Below are positions 11,691 through 21,934 of a stretch of 64,000 nucleotides of DNA, in pieces; within the stretch, counting starts at the first letter, position 1; the number at the start of each line of letters is the position of its first letter. The notes under the pieces were generated by a model. It made no database searches and was not told where the DNA came from. It saw nothing but the letters and a program-made list of their open reading frames with translations. The position numbers and the translations under genes are program-made. The DNA lies in contig NC_092579.1 in the NCBI RefSeq assembly GCF_037975245.1, positions 9,975,001-10,039,000 on the forward strand, in the 5' to 3' direction. The stretch is from Apostichopus japonicus (lineage: Eukaryota > Echinodermata > Holothuroidea > Aspidochirotida > Stichopodidae).

Positions 11691-11775
11691 AAAGATTACA
11701 GTTAGTTTATAATTCTGTTTTACGATGCCACGTGCAAATCAAAAGAGAGTTTATCATAAAGGCATAATAAGGCAT

Positions 11776-11781
11776 AATAAA
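11776..11781 (+). promoter_or_regulatory. Candidate poly(A) signal AATAAA
   Basis: AATAAA lies 95 bases after the channel stop, inside a tandem GGCATAATAA pair. It could end transcripts that do not use the donor at 11684. In AT-rich DNA this hexamer is common, so the call is weak. Confidence 0.3.
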
Positions 11782-11918
11782 AAGGCCTAAAGGCAATAAT
11801 GGTCACTTTCTGATGACCAATATGGAAACCAACATATGTCACACAAAATCTGCTATGGATTTCAAAGATGTGTTTACTAGTGCAATTGTTTTATCAACAT
11901 TCAGAATCAACATAACAT

Positions 11919-12053
11919 AGATCTTGCCTATAAGGATATACCACTTTTTCCGTAAAAAGTAATGAGCGATTGGTCGTGTAGGTCTGGTAGGGTACCCCAG
12001 TTTTTACAGAAAAAGTGGGGTATCTAGGGCGGATTTTCTCATAGGCAAGATCT
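11919..12053. repeat. Short inverted-repeat (hairpin) element downstream of the channel
   Basis: Perfect 13-bp ends AGATCTTGCCTAT and ATAGGCAAGATCT bound a 135-bp unit. Inside, CCACTTTTTCCGTAAAAA (from 11941) pairs with the stretch at 12001-12020. The whole unit could fold into one interrupted hairpin. It begins 238 bases after the stop codon, so it falls in the 3' intron, or in the 3' UTR if transcripts are not spliced. Either a small MITE or a structural element; no clear target-site duplication was seen. Confidence 0.6.
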
Positions 12054-13239
12054 GTATAATGAGAGTAAAGAATGTACTACTTGGGGAACAATGAAATATA
12101 CAATTTATAAATTAAAATGTAAATTGATAATTACACTATTTGTAACTTGTTTTATAAGTGTCCTTTAATACAAGATATGCAAGTTGAAAGCTGAGTATAG
12201 AGTGGAAGACGTGATAGTTAAAAGTGAATTTTAGTTTAGTTAAATCATAATTATATACAGGAAATCATATTTGTCAGGAATTGTATATATGTCAACATCT
12301 TAATGCAGTCTCCTGTACACAACACCATCACAATCTCTGTGCAAACTATATCTTTTGGCACAAATTGAGCACTTGGCTACTAATTACAAGGGAAGTGAAA
12401 TAAGTTGTTTCAATTAAACTTGTCATTGCATGGACAAAAAGAGGATACTGTACATGGATTATTGTATTTTAAGAACAATATAGAGAAAAAGTTAGATTTC
12501 CTCTTGGGAATAATTTGTCTTTATCATAAATGGTCAAACCTGACTGTACTGTAAGCATACTGACTGATTCATGAAATACAAACCCCCTGAACAATACATC
12601 ACAAGATATGATGGTTTAATTAACTGTTGTATTTTGGTGCCAATTTTTCTGTCAATTGTATCATTGTGCCAGTAAGGAGAGGCCAAAGCTTTTACTTTCT
12701 GTTTTGCTCCTCACATCATATTCAATGTAGTTGTTATGACGATAATGCCAAAAATACCTCATATTAAAGACTTCAATAGTTTAAAATTCCAAATCCCTAT
12801 CAAGGAAATTGCACTAATAAAGAAAACATCAAATCAAGCGCAAATGGGCCACATACATATCATAATTAGGCAGTTTTGCCTCAATTCTATGGTATCTTCC
12901 AAATGGAATCATGTTAATATTAGTTGTCCAGGGGAAGGGGGAATGACAGGGGGAATACAGGGGGAGTGCCAGGGCGAGAGGCAGGAGGTTGGTACATAAT
13001 TATCATCCCTTTCACATAGTCTACTAATGATAAGTTGGCTTTTGCTGTTCCTTGATCCATGAGTTTATATTAGAACCATTCAAAGTAATCAGTTTGTCTC
13101 AAAGTTTAGCATTCTAACAGTTGCTAAAAGAAAGGATTCAACTAATTTCTGGAGGCTTCTACCCTCCATGTTATCCCCTGATATTAGCGAGTACTTTATG
13201 TTGCCGATACCAGTGAAGAAAATGTCTTTTTTACAGTGA
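12054..13239. other. No gene seen
   Basis: AT-rich DNA downstream of the channel exon. A G-rich patch lies at 12930-12970. No exon of the channel gene or other protein-like frame was recognised, though a non-coding 3' exon could be here. Confidence 0.45.
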
Positions 13240-13695
13240 AAAATGAAATTCATTCATTTCATTCATTTATTTGTTTTTTCACATAAATATTACAATGTGA
13301 ATGGAAGTCTTCTGAAAAGCCTATGCTGGCTTAACAAAACAGAAGACTCCCATGGAGAAAATATAGAAAATAGTGAAAAAAATGTTAATAACAATACGTA
13401 TACGCATCAATATGTGAATATGCTGCTATGCGACTATGCAGCTAAATCATAATAAATAAGACATGATAATTTCTTTAGGAAGACATTTACTAAATGTGGA
13501 GCTTGTTTTCTTAGTTTTTAAAGTTATTGACAGTGAATTCCAAATTTTGGTTGCATGGTTTCTGAGGCTTAACATACCAGTGCGTGTTTTATATGATTTA
13601 TAATGTGCGTTGCTAGCCGTTCTGGTATTATGATTATGGAAATCTGTGTTGCTATTTATAAAATTTCGAAAACTGATTGGTAATGATCCATGATT
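13240..13695 (-). mobile_element. LINE 3' fragment (reverse-transcriptase C-terminal end)
   Basis: On the minus strand one frame runs LPISFRNFINSNTDFHNHNT, continues through SLRNHATKIWNSLSITLK and ends at a TGA (13447-13449). The HNxNTR box, the basic stretch, the KIWNSL box and the closing basic/leucine tail are the usual C-terminal end of CR1/jockey-group LINE polyproteins. Downstream the element ends in ATGA/TGAA-type short repeats near 13243-13275, as LINE 3' ends often do. Only the last fifth or less of such an ORF remains; it is 5'-truncated. Confidence 0.75.
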
Positions 13696-14286
13696 GCTGA
13701 GATTGCTGAAATGATTGCTGAGATTTGAGCATGAGTGAACATCATGATTTTCTTCTTATATGTAGGGACTGGTGGGGGGGAGGTGGGGGGGTCAAAACTG
13801 ATGACATAATGAGTATTTGTTATGAAGGAATTGTCAGGGCTGTAGTATAACAATATACTACTCAGATGACTTTCTCTAGTGACACAAACAGAAAAAAACT
13901 TAAGAAAATCAATGCACAGGGCTGGAGTTAGACAACTACAAATTAAAGGAAATTATTAATTTTGGTCGTTAGAGAAATTTAATGATTTAATTGTTACAAC
14001 TCTGATATTGTCAGTTTTAGATTGGAACAAGATTTACAAATTTAACTTCCACAAATTGTTTCAAGTTGATCCTTACACATGTCAATAACTCAGACTGGGC
14101 ATGCATGCATCGATCATGGACAAAATATTGACATATTTTGTCAATGAGTCAAACATCAAACTTTATTACTACTTCACCCACTGCATCCTGTGTTGGTTAT
14201 TTGTATTGCTACACTGCAGCGTGGTGATGAGATGACAGAAACTTTGTACAAAAAAAAAAAAAAACAGGTTGCTTCATTCTCTGAGT
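13696..14286. other. No gene seen
   Basis: Short repeated ATTGCTGA words at 13690-13730, a G-rich patch at 13765-13790 and a poly-A run near 14252. No coding signal. Confidence 0.45.
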
Positions 14287-14367
14287 CAAGCTGCAGGCTA
14301 GATATGGCAGAGTCTAGAGCTCTGCAGTTACCCCTGAGTGACATGATACATGAGAAATGATGGCATG
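14287..14367 (+). repeat. Direct repeat flanking element copy A (left copy)
   Basis: AAGCTGCAGGCTAGAT through CCCCTGAGTGACATGAT and GAGAAATGATG is repeated, with differences, at 14741-14825 on the other side of the TTAA element. The pair suggests a short tandem duplication with the element sitting at its junction. Confidence 0.6.
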
Positions 14368-14373
14368 GTTTAA

Positions 14374-14736
14374 AGGGTGTGAAGACTCACGCAAAAAGAA
14401 ACTGTCTATAATGCCAGCAATCTGACCTAGTTTCGAATGAGGTGTAACAGAAGTGTTAGACACCACCATCGATCCCAGAAAATACACACACAACTTGCTA
14501 CCGTCGGTAATTAGACACTAGTGTACAGTCAGTACATACAGCTGCGGTCAATACCAATTGCACAGTGTATAAACGATACAGCGATGGACATCTCAGGTCC
14601 AGCTAAAGATAACAAGGTATCACATTTAATTAATGTCTGCATTTTGTTGCGACACAAACAAAAAATCACTTGCAAGCAACAGAAAGTTAACTTTTTCAGA
14701 TGGCCGCATGCGGTTTGGGGCGAGTCTTCAATGCCT
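14374..14736 (-). mobile_element. TTAA-flanked MITE family 1, copy A
   Basis: A 363-bp unit starting AGGGTGTGAAGACTC and ending GAGTCTTCAATGCCT, flanked on both sides by TTAA (14370-14373, 14737-14740). It is the reverse orientation of copies B, C and D, with which it shares nearly its whole length (for example CTAATTACCGACGGTAGCAA and TGAGATGTCCAT). It has no coding capacity. TTAA duplications are typical of piggyBac-group elements, but the AGG terminus is not the usual piggyBac CCY. Confidence 0.8.
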
Positions 14737-14740
14737 TTAA

Positions 14741-14825
14741 GCTGCAGCTGGCTAGATTGGAATCATATGTCTAGCTGCTGAAACCCCTGAGTGACAGGAT
14801 AGATGAGAAATGATGACCTGATATA
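14741..14825 (+). repeat. Direct repeat flanking element copy A (right copy)
   Basis: Partner of the repeat at 14287-14367: GCTGCAGCTGGCTAGATT, CCCCTGAGTGACAGGAT and GAGAAATGATG in the same order. Confidence 0.6.
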
Positions 14826-15054
14826 TGTCACATATTCAGGACACACATACAGTATCTGAATGACACAATAGAATAATCAGTATTAATCAGTCCTCTTACA
14901 GTTTAAATATCAAGATGACCCAATAGAGATACCAATGTGAACTCTAACATGTGTTATGAGTTGTCTGGCTGTGAATGTCCCTCTACATATTTCTTTATAT
15001 CAAGCATTATACTGCACCTGTTCAAATATAGCACAATTTTCTGTTTATTCTTTC

Positions 15055-15108
15055 ATTAATTAAAAATCTAACATATTCTTTTGAACACATGTTAGATTTT
15101 TAATTAAT
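15055..15108. repeat. Perfect 20-bp inverted repeat with 14-base loop
   Basis: Arms 15055-15074 and 15089-15108 are exact reverse complements (ATTAATTAAAAATCTAACAT), with a 14-base loop. The hairpin lies between the oppositely oriented element copies A and B. Confidence 0.85.
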
Positions 15109-15218
15109 AAGCAACAATATTTACTGCCCTCAGTCCCCATAACCTGTCTCCAGTCTAAATACGTGTATATGCAATTTTGAAAAAAATGAAACAAACTGAA
15201 AGGAAAGCTTGTGATTAA

Positions 15219-15577
15219 AGGCATTGAAGACTCGCCCCAAAACGTGTGCCGCGCTCTGAAAAAAAGTTAACTTTCCGTTGCTTGCAAGTGAAGTTTTCTT
15301 CTTGTCGCCACAAAATGCAGACAGTAATGAAACGTGATACCTTGTTATCTTTTATCTAGACCTGAGATGTCCATCGCTGCTATGTACACGGTGTTGTGGG
15401 TATTGACCGTAGCTGTATGTATTGACTGTACACTAGTGTCTAATTACCGACGGTAGCAAGCTGTGTGTGTATTTTCTAGGATCGATGGTGGTGTCTAACA
15501 CTTCTGCTACACCTCATTCGAAACTAGGTCAGATTACCGGCATGAGACGTTTCTTTGTGTGCAAGTCTTCACACCCT
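15219..15577 (+). mobile_element. TTAA-flanked MITE family 1, copy B
   Basis: A 359-bp unit from AGGCATTGAAGACTCG to AAGTCTTCACACCCT with TTAA at 15215-15218 and 15578-15581. It is inverted relative to copy A, 478 bp away, so the two copies could form a long stem. It has no coding capacity. Confidence 0.8.
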
Positions 15578-15581
15578 TTAA

Positions 15582-17423
15582 TCTACCAAAACAACGCGAC
15601 TGGACAACTTGATAGCATTCCGTCACCTACAGTACAGTATATATCCCAATTCTGGGACACTGCCTATACTCTCACCTGCTTCAAAATCAAAGATATATTT
15701 TCTTTAATTACAATGTAAATATTGAACTTTGACTAATTTACCATTACCCCATTTCTGGGAAAATGATAAACAGAAATAGAGTACATTTCTTTAACAAGTA
15801 AAATGCATGTCTTTTTCATTTTGAACTTGTAACTTATTGTGTAACCATTCACCTGCACATGAATGCCACAGGTTATGAAGATATATTATACTAAGTCATC
15901 GAAGGGATAAGCTCAGCCAAGTCAAATGAAGAACTACACATTCAGGTTAAATGTGAATTAAATTAATGATGTATGCAATATTGACACAAAAACTGAAAAG
16001 AACTCTACGCCCAACAGTTTATTTGAATGCAGGTTAAAAATTGGAAAGCTTGTTTACATGAAGATGAAATATAATATACTGTATGTGTATTACTCATATA
16101 AACCTATCTACGTCTACTGCATGTGCTTGGGTTGACAAGTAGTTTTACCACAGTATTGATTGTACACTTTTAAAGTTATTAACTGGTTGTGGTAACAAAT
16201 TTTCTGGAATCAAGCTTCATAAAAGACCATATACAGTATAGTTACAGGTTAGCATATTTTTCTAATATTGACTCAGAAACTACACATTTAAAAGGAATTT
16301 ACATACACTATGTTTATAAGAAGGGTACATGACAATGTAAATTCAGTGGTTTACAACAAGTTTACTGGAGCTGGAAAAAAAAAAAACCTATCAAATTCAT
16401 GTGATGGTTCATGGCAAACACTCAAAGTTGGTTCACTAAAATGTATGACCTGTTTGAACACACTAGTTTATGTAGGTACACCAACTATATAGCACTATAG
16501 TACATGTGTTAACACCAACACATGGCTTGGATAGACAGACAGGGGCATTTATCAGGTATTAACAAACATAAGGAGGAGATCTCATGACATGTTATTGGAC
16601 CAAAGGTCACATTGTGAAATTCACCCAGTAACCTATACAGCATTGGCAGTGTAGTGTAGGTCCACAAGAGAGACGTACAAGAAGCCTGAATTTCTAGTTT
16701 TGTGACATCTTTTAACAACACTTTAGAAATCAATTCAATTAATAGTGAATTAAATTTGTGAAACCATGAAGCTGTTTATAGCTCCATGGTTAAACTATGT
16801 GGTGAGACTCAGTGCAGAATGCTTGATGTAGTTGATAAAGGGCCTTTGGGAACATTGCTAGGTGTAGCTAGTTGTTGTCTTTGGAAACTCCAATGTCACT
16901 CTTTGGTGAGAAGTAAATTAGCTGGCCTTAACGTACTTCCCACACAAAGGATCAAACAACTCTCTTTCCTCCCCTCTTACATGCATAGCGATTTCCCTTC
17001 TCACACAGATTTGTTACTTAATCTAAAGGCTGATTAAAATTACTCAAGGTGTCTTAGTTGGGATTTATATCTTAATCTTGCCAGAAAAACAAGTAACATC
17101 CTGCTAGAAAGTGTGAAATTCAAATGATTCAGAATCCTCCTCTACTTTGATTGGCTTGATCATCTTAAATTTAATTTCCACCTTCCAGTAAGTCCTAATG
17201 AAATTGTTGCTAACTTTTGCATTTTTATTTTTGTGTTAACTTGAGTCTTTTCCACTTGATACTCGTGTTGCCCTCTATACTTGCTATTAATAAACCTATT
17301 GAACTGTACATGTTTTTACTCTGAAGAAAGTAGTAGAAATTAAGTTATTAACACATTGAAACAAAATGTTACACAAAATAGTCAAATATTATTATACATA
17401 GTTAAAAGATTAACCTTATGGAC
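15582..17423. other. No gene seen
   Basis: AT-rich DNA. The only structure noted is a short hairpin at about 16762-16793 (AACCATGAAGCT against AGCTCCATGGTT, one mismatch). Frames present look random. Confidence 0.5.
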
Positions 17424-17733
17424 AGTTTGACCATTAACTGGATGATTACCTTTGTACCATAGGATATTATCTGGCAATATCCTCTGCCAGTAGATATACT
17501 ATATAGAAAACCACTACGTTAGCAGACAGAAAAGTACCTTTAAAGGTTTACCTGTAAATGGACTCTTTGCCCCCGTCCATTACGAAACTATGTTTATTCT
17601 ATTTTACCTACAGGTATAATTTGACCATTAACTGAATGATTACCTTTGCACTGTTAAATATTATCTGGCAATATCGTCTGCCATTAATATACTGTATATA
17701 GAAAATCACTACGTTCGCAGACAGAAAAGTACC
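17424..17733 (+). repeat. Direct duplication, ~114-bp unit, two copies
   Basis: The units 17424-17537 and 17619-17733 share TTGACCATTAACTG, ATGATTACCTTTG, ATTATCTGGCAATATC and GCAGACAGAAAAGTACC in order with scattered differences, about 195 bp apart. Confidence 0.75.
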
Positions 17734-20570
17734 CCACCCCCCCCAAAAAAAAAAAACATGATTGTGGAACAAGATAAACCTAACTGTATAGCAATCTGAC
17801 ATCCTTGACATACATAATTTACATTGATATAGATATCACTACTAATGCACATATACATTGAAACTTGTAAACATTCATAGGTATTAAATGTTCTTTTAAA
17901 CAAAATGTGAGGTTGCCATGCAACCATTTATATTGGAATGAAGGACATTGATTTAAAAGTCAGGTATCAATTTGTTTTAATCTTTAACTTGGTTAATTCC
18001 CTTTCACTGTGTGGTGCATCAGGGCTGACTACATCAAATTGAGAATTTAAAATAATTAACTTGAAAGACAATTAAATGGGTTAAATTGGCGATATGGCAT
18101 ACTTTTACCTTTGTATTTGATTCTAAGAAGAAGGACAAAAAGAGTTTTATCAAAAATATCAATTTTTGATCATTTGAGCTATAAATGAACAACTGGTTAA
18201 AATTTAGGACTTCTGTCTTTTGTTGCAGTTTAATTTAGAACTCATTATTTCAGTTATTGTCTGTCTGTAAGAAGATCTTGTTTGTGCTAAAAACCTTTAT
18301 TGTCAGTCTGAAATTTTAGAACAGATGGAAACATCAAGCTCTTCAACTTTAAAATATTCCCACAAGTTTTGTTTTTCTCAGTAGAATATTAAAGTTAAGT
18401 TTGCTATCAACTTTCATGATTTTGCTTAATTTGACACTGTTTTCAATAACTTCAAGAATAACCGTAATGAATTGTTTCTTTTGACTGTAAAGCAAAAGTG
18501 AAATTTCAACAAAATTTCTAAAACAATTTAACAAGTTAGACATTTTATCGATTTACATATGCTGATTTTTTTCCAACAGGTCTTTGGCGATAAAATATCT
18601 TTTCCTGATGCATCTACAGATGTGAACTGTCTGGACCAAAATCAACAGCAGGTACCCAACAAATGCCTTCCGATATATCATTCCACTTTTTACGAGGTTG
18701 ATAATATTAAAAGCTTATTTAAGAGTTCATTTTAAGAAAACGTGACAGTTTTGAGAGTAATCCGGTTGCATTTTCTTTCCAATATTGCTGTCAGATTTTA
18801 ACTTTTTATGTAGACAAACAGCATTAGGCTAGAAGTACAACAAATTAGTCTGTTCTTTCACCATCACTTGCTTCCTTCAACTGTCTTCAAAGTGTGCTAA
18901 TCGCCATGGCTACGGTCATAAAACTCATCTTTCAGTCATGCATAGATCTCTGAATACACATTTTAACCCTTACTTCTGTTTCATCATAAATCATTCTCTT
19001 GTTGACACCGGTTTGGTTATTATGAAAGGAACCTAAGAACTACCAGGAGGGTGTATTTTTGACATCATTTAAAAAAAATTACAGGTTTTAATACTTTAGA
19101 CAACATTCTGATGATTTATGACCTTAGTGCCATAGTGAATGAGAAATGTCACAAAATTGCTTTTGTTTTTTATCAATTCCTCGACTTCCACTGCCATATT
19201 ATCTTCAAAATATTGCATTTTGCTTTATTATCCACCAATTTAAGTATACTGTATTTGGACACATTAATTACAGATAGATACCATGGTGATAGCTCATTTA
19301 TTGATATGCTTATTTAAAATAACGGACAAACTTTTTGCTTCTTCAACTTAAGCTCACAATTACTTCTTCCAAGGTAGATAGAAAAGATTTAAATTTTCCT
19401 CTTTGAAATTTTATTTTATGTTTATATAGTGGTTTAAAAGCGTGAACTATTTAAGTTAAACTAGTTCCTTTTTTGGGGGTTTCTTTTTTAAATTTATGAA
19501 TATATTCTTTTATTTTATATCCTGCTAATTGTGGTTGTACTTTTAAGACGCGCTTCCCTGACACCTGTCAACTTTTATCACATGTCAAACTTTATCAATT
19601 AAACAAAGGAGAGTTAATAAGTATCACGTTTCTTTCCATCACTAATACAAACACTTGCATAAATTAATATGGCCTTTATCTAACTAAGTTCGTAGCTCAT
19701 GAATGATAACTTCCACATTTTGTTACTCTTGAAAAAGTGAATTATTTAAAACATCTGACAAGTTTCCCATCAAGCTCTAGGTCAAACAGGTTTAAATATT
19801 ATTTGAAGCAGCACTTTGGAGTTGACTTTCATTATTGTAGATGTCTCATGAGGTTAAGTGAATAGTCTTCAGTTCTTTTAATTATTAGATTTACCTTGTC
19901 TTGTATCAATTGGTGTCCCCACCACCCCACCCCCCCTTCCTCTTCTTTCTTGACCTCATAAAAAAATTATGACCTACTGTTCCCCCCACCCCCACATATA
20001 TGGGGGTTAGCTTAAAAAAACAGGGCCACACTTACTCTTACACAAAGTCCAAGATCCTCCCCTGTTGAAATACTCATGAATGTGAATTTGTCTGAGAGAC
20101 AAACATATCCATTATAACTTTTATCTTACAAACTTGATACTAACATGTTTCTTGGTACTTTGAATCCTGGAAGTTTTATCCTTAATCAGTGTTCATTTGG
20201 GCTCTCATGTTCATATACCAATCTTTAATATAAAACAGCAACGTAACTAACATAGATTCATGACTTTAACCGCAGATGTGTTGGAATTGAATGGAAATCG
20301 TCAATTAGTACACTCATTAGAAATCTCTGTCTGAGTTAACAGAAGGTTTGATGGTGTCTTATCTAATTGGATCAATTCATTGCAATCATATTTAGACAAT
20401 TCTTGATATGTCTGGTAAAAATAATGCTTGCCAACTATTTTACTTCTCAAATACAATCTTTGTTGCCATAAAATATTTTGACTTTATTCTGTAAAAATAC
20501 TGATACAATTACAACTTGTGAATAATTTCTTATGGTACCTCTACCCTGACTCATTCATATAGTGACCAAC
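17734..20570. other. No gene seen
   Basis: AT-rich DNA with a C-rich patch near 19918-19940 and 19980-20000. No protein-like frame, RNA gene or repeat recognised. Confidence 0.5.
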
Positions 20571-20579
20571 TGGTTAGGT

Positions 20580-21800
20580 TTATTTGTTCACAAATAAAGT
20601 GCCTATGACACCCTTATTCGTGGAAAGTGTCAAAATAAACTGGTGCAACTAGTATGAAATTGTTTGACAATATGTACTTCCCTGATGCTGTGATGTATTT
20701 ATGCTTTTATTCACTTCATTGAAGCTGTGACTGATCACTAAGTGCCTTCAACACCCAGATTCATTGATAGTGTTATTACATACTTCATGTTGCAGCTAGT
20801 TTGAAAGTGCCTTAAACATTTGACATTTACTAATACTGTTATTAACATGTGTACAACAAAGCTGTAACTGTTCACTAAGTACCTTCAACACCCAGATTCA
20901 TTCATAGTGTTATTACATACTGCATGTTACAGCTAGTTTGAAAGTGCCTTAAAACTTTGACATTTATTCATACTGTTATTAACATGTATGTAAACTAAGC
21001 TGTAATTGTTCACTTAGTGCCTTCAACATGCAGATTCATTTCATAGTGTTGTTACATACTGTGTGTGCAACTAGTTTGAAAGTGCCTTAAAACTTTGACA
21101 TTTATTCATACTGTTATTAACATGTATGTAAACCAAGCTGTAATTGTTCACTTAGTGCCTTCAACATGCAGATTCATTTCATAGTGTTGTTACATACTGT
21201 GTGTGCAACTAGTTTGAAAGTGCCTTAAACATTTGAAATTTATTCATACCGTTATTAACATTTAGGTAAACTAAGCTGTAATTGTTCACTTAGTGCCTTC
21301 AACATTTATTGCATAGTGTTGTTACATACTGTGTGTGCAACTAGTTTGAAAGTGTCTTAAAAATTTGACATTTATTCATACTGTTGTTAACATGTATGCA
21401 ACTAATTGCTACTTTTCACTCAGTGCCTTCAATTGCACCCAGATTCATTCATAGTGTTATAACAAACTGCATGTTGCAACTAGTTTGAAAGTGTCTTAAA
21501 AAATTGACATTTATTCATACTGTTATTAACATGTATACAACTAATTGCTGTGACTGTTCACTAAGTGCCTTCAACACCCAGATTCATTCATAGTGTTATT
21601 ACATACTGCGTGTGCAACTACATTGAAAGTGCCTTGAAACTTTGACATTCATGCTGTTATTAACATGTATGTAAACTAAGCTGTAATTGTTCACTTAGTG
21701 CCTTCAACATTCATTGCATAGTGTTGTTACATACTGTGTGTGCAACTAGTTTGAAAGTGCCTTAAAACTGACATTTATTAATACTGTTATTAACACTAAG
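20580..21800 (+). repeat. Tandem array, ~137-bp unit, about eight copies plus a decayed edge
   Basis: The word TTGAAAGTGCCTTAAA or a close variant recurs at 20801, 20938, 21076, 21214, 21346, 21485, 21623 and 21751 (steps 137, 138, 138, 132, 139, 138, 128). Each unit carries CACTTAGTGCCTTCAACA, a CAGATTCATT block, ATAGTGTTRTTACATACTG and CATACTGTTATTAACATGTA. Units from 20938 to 21214 are the most alike; the left edge before 20750 is more diverged. No coding frame runs through it. Confidence 0.9.
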
Positions 21801-21847
21801 TGTCTTTAATACACAGATTCATCAATATTGTACTTAGACTAATTCAT

Positions 21848-21934
21848 AACATATGTATACATATTAACTTATGTATATAATATGTATACATATGTATACA
21901 TATTAATAAGCAAATATAAATATTTGCTTATTAA
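21848..21934. repeat. AT palindromes / cruciform-prone edge of the array
   Basis: Repeated ATATGTATACATAT palindromes lead into a near-perfect hairpin at 21903-21934: two 15-base arms (TTAATAAGCAAATAT and its complement) around two A residues. It sits directly right of the tandem array. Confidence 0.8.

Noticed and set aside
10700..11692. Antisense frames across the channel exon
   Set aside because: They mirror the sense codons and show no motif of their own.
14521..14781. 86-codon frame starting MYSQYIQLRS and its relative on the minus strand at 52053-52337
   Set aside because: Both lie in TTAA element copies A and D; the similarity is due to the repeat, not to a gene family.
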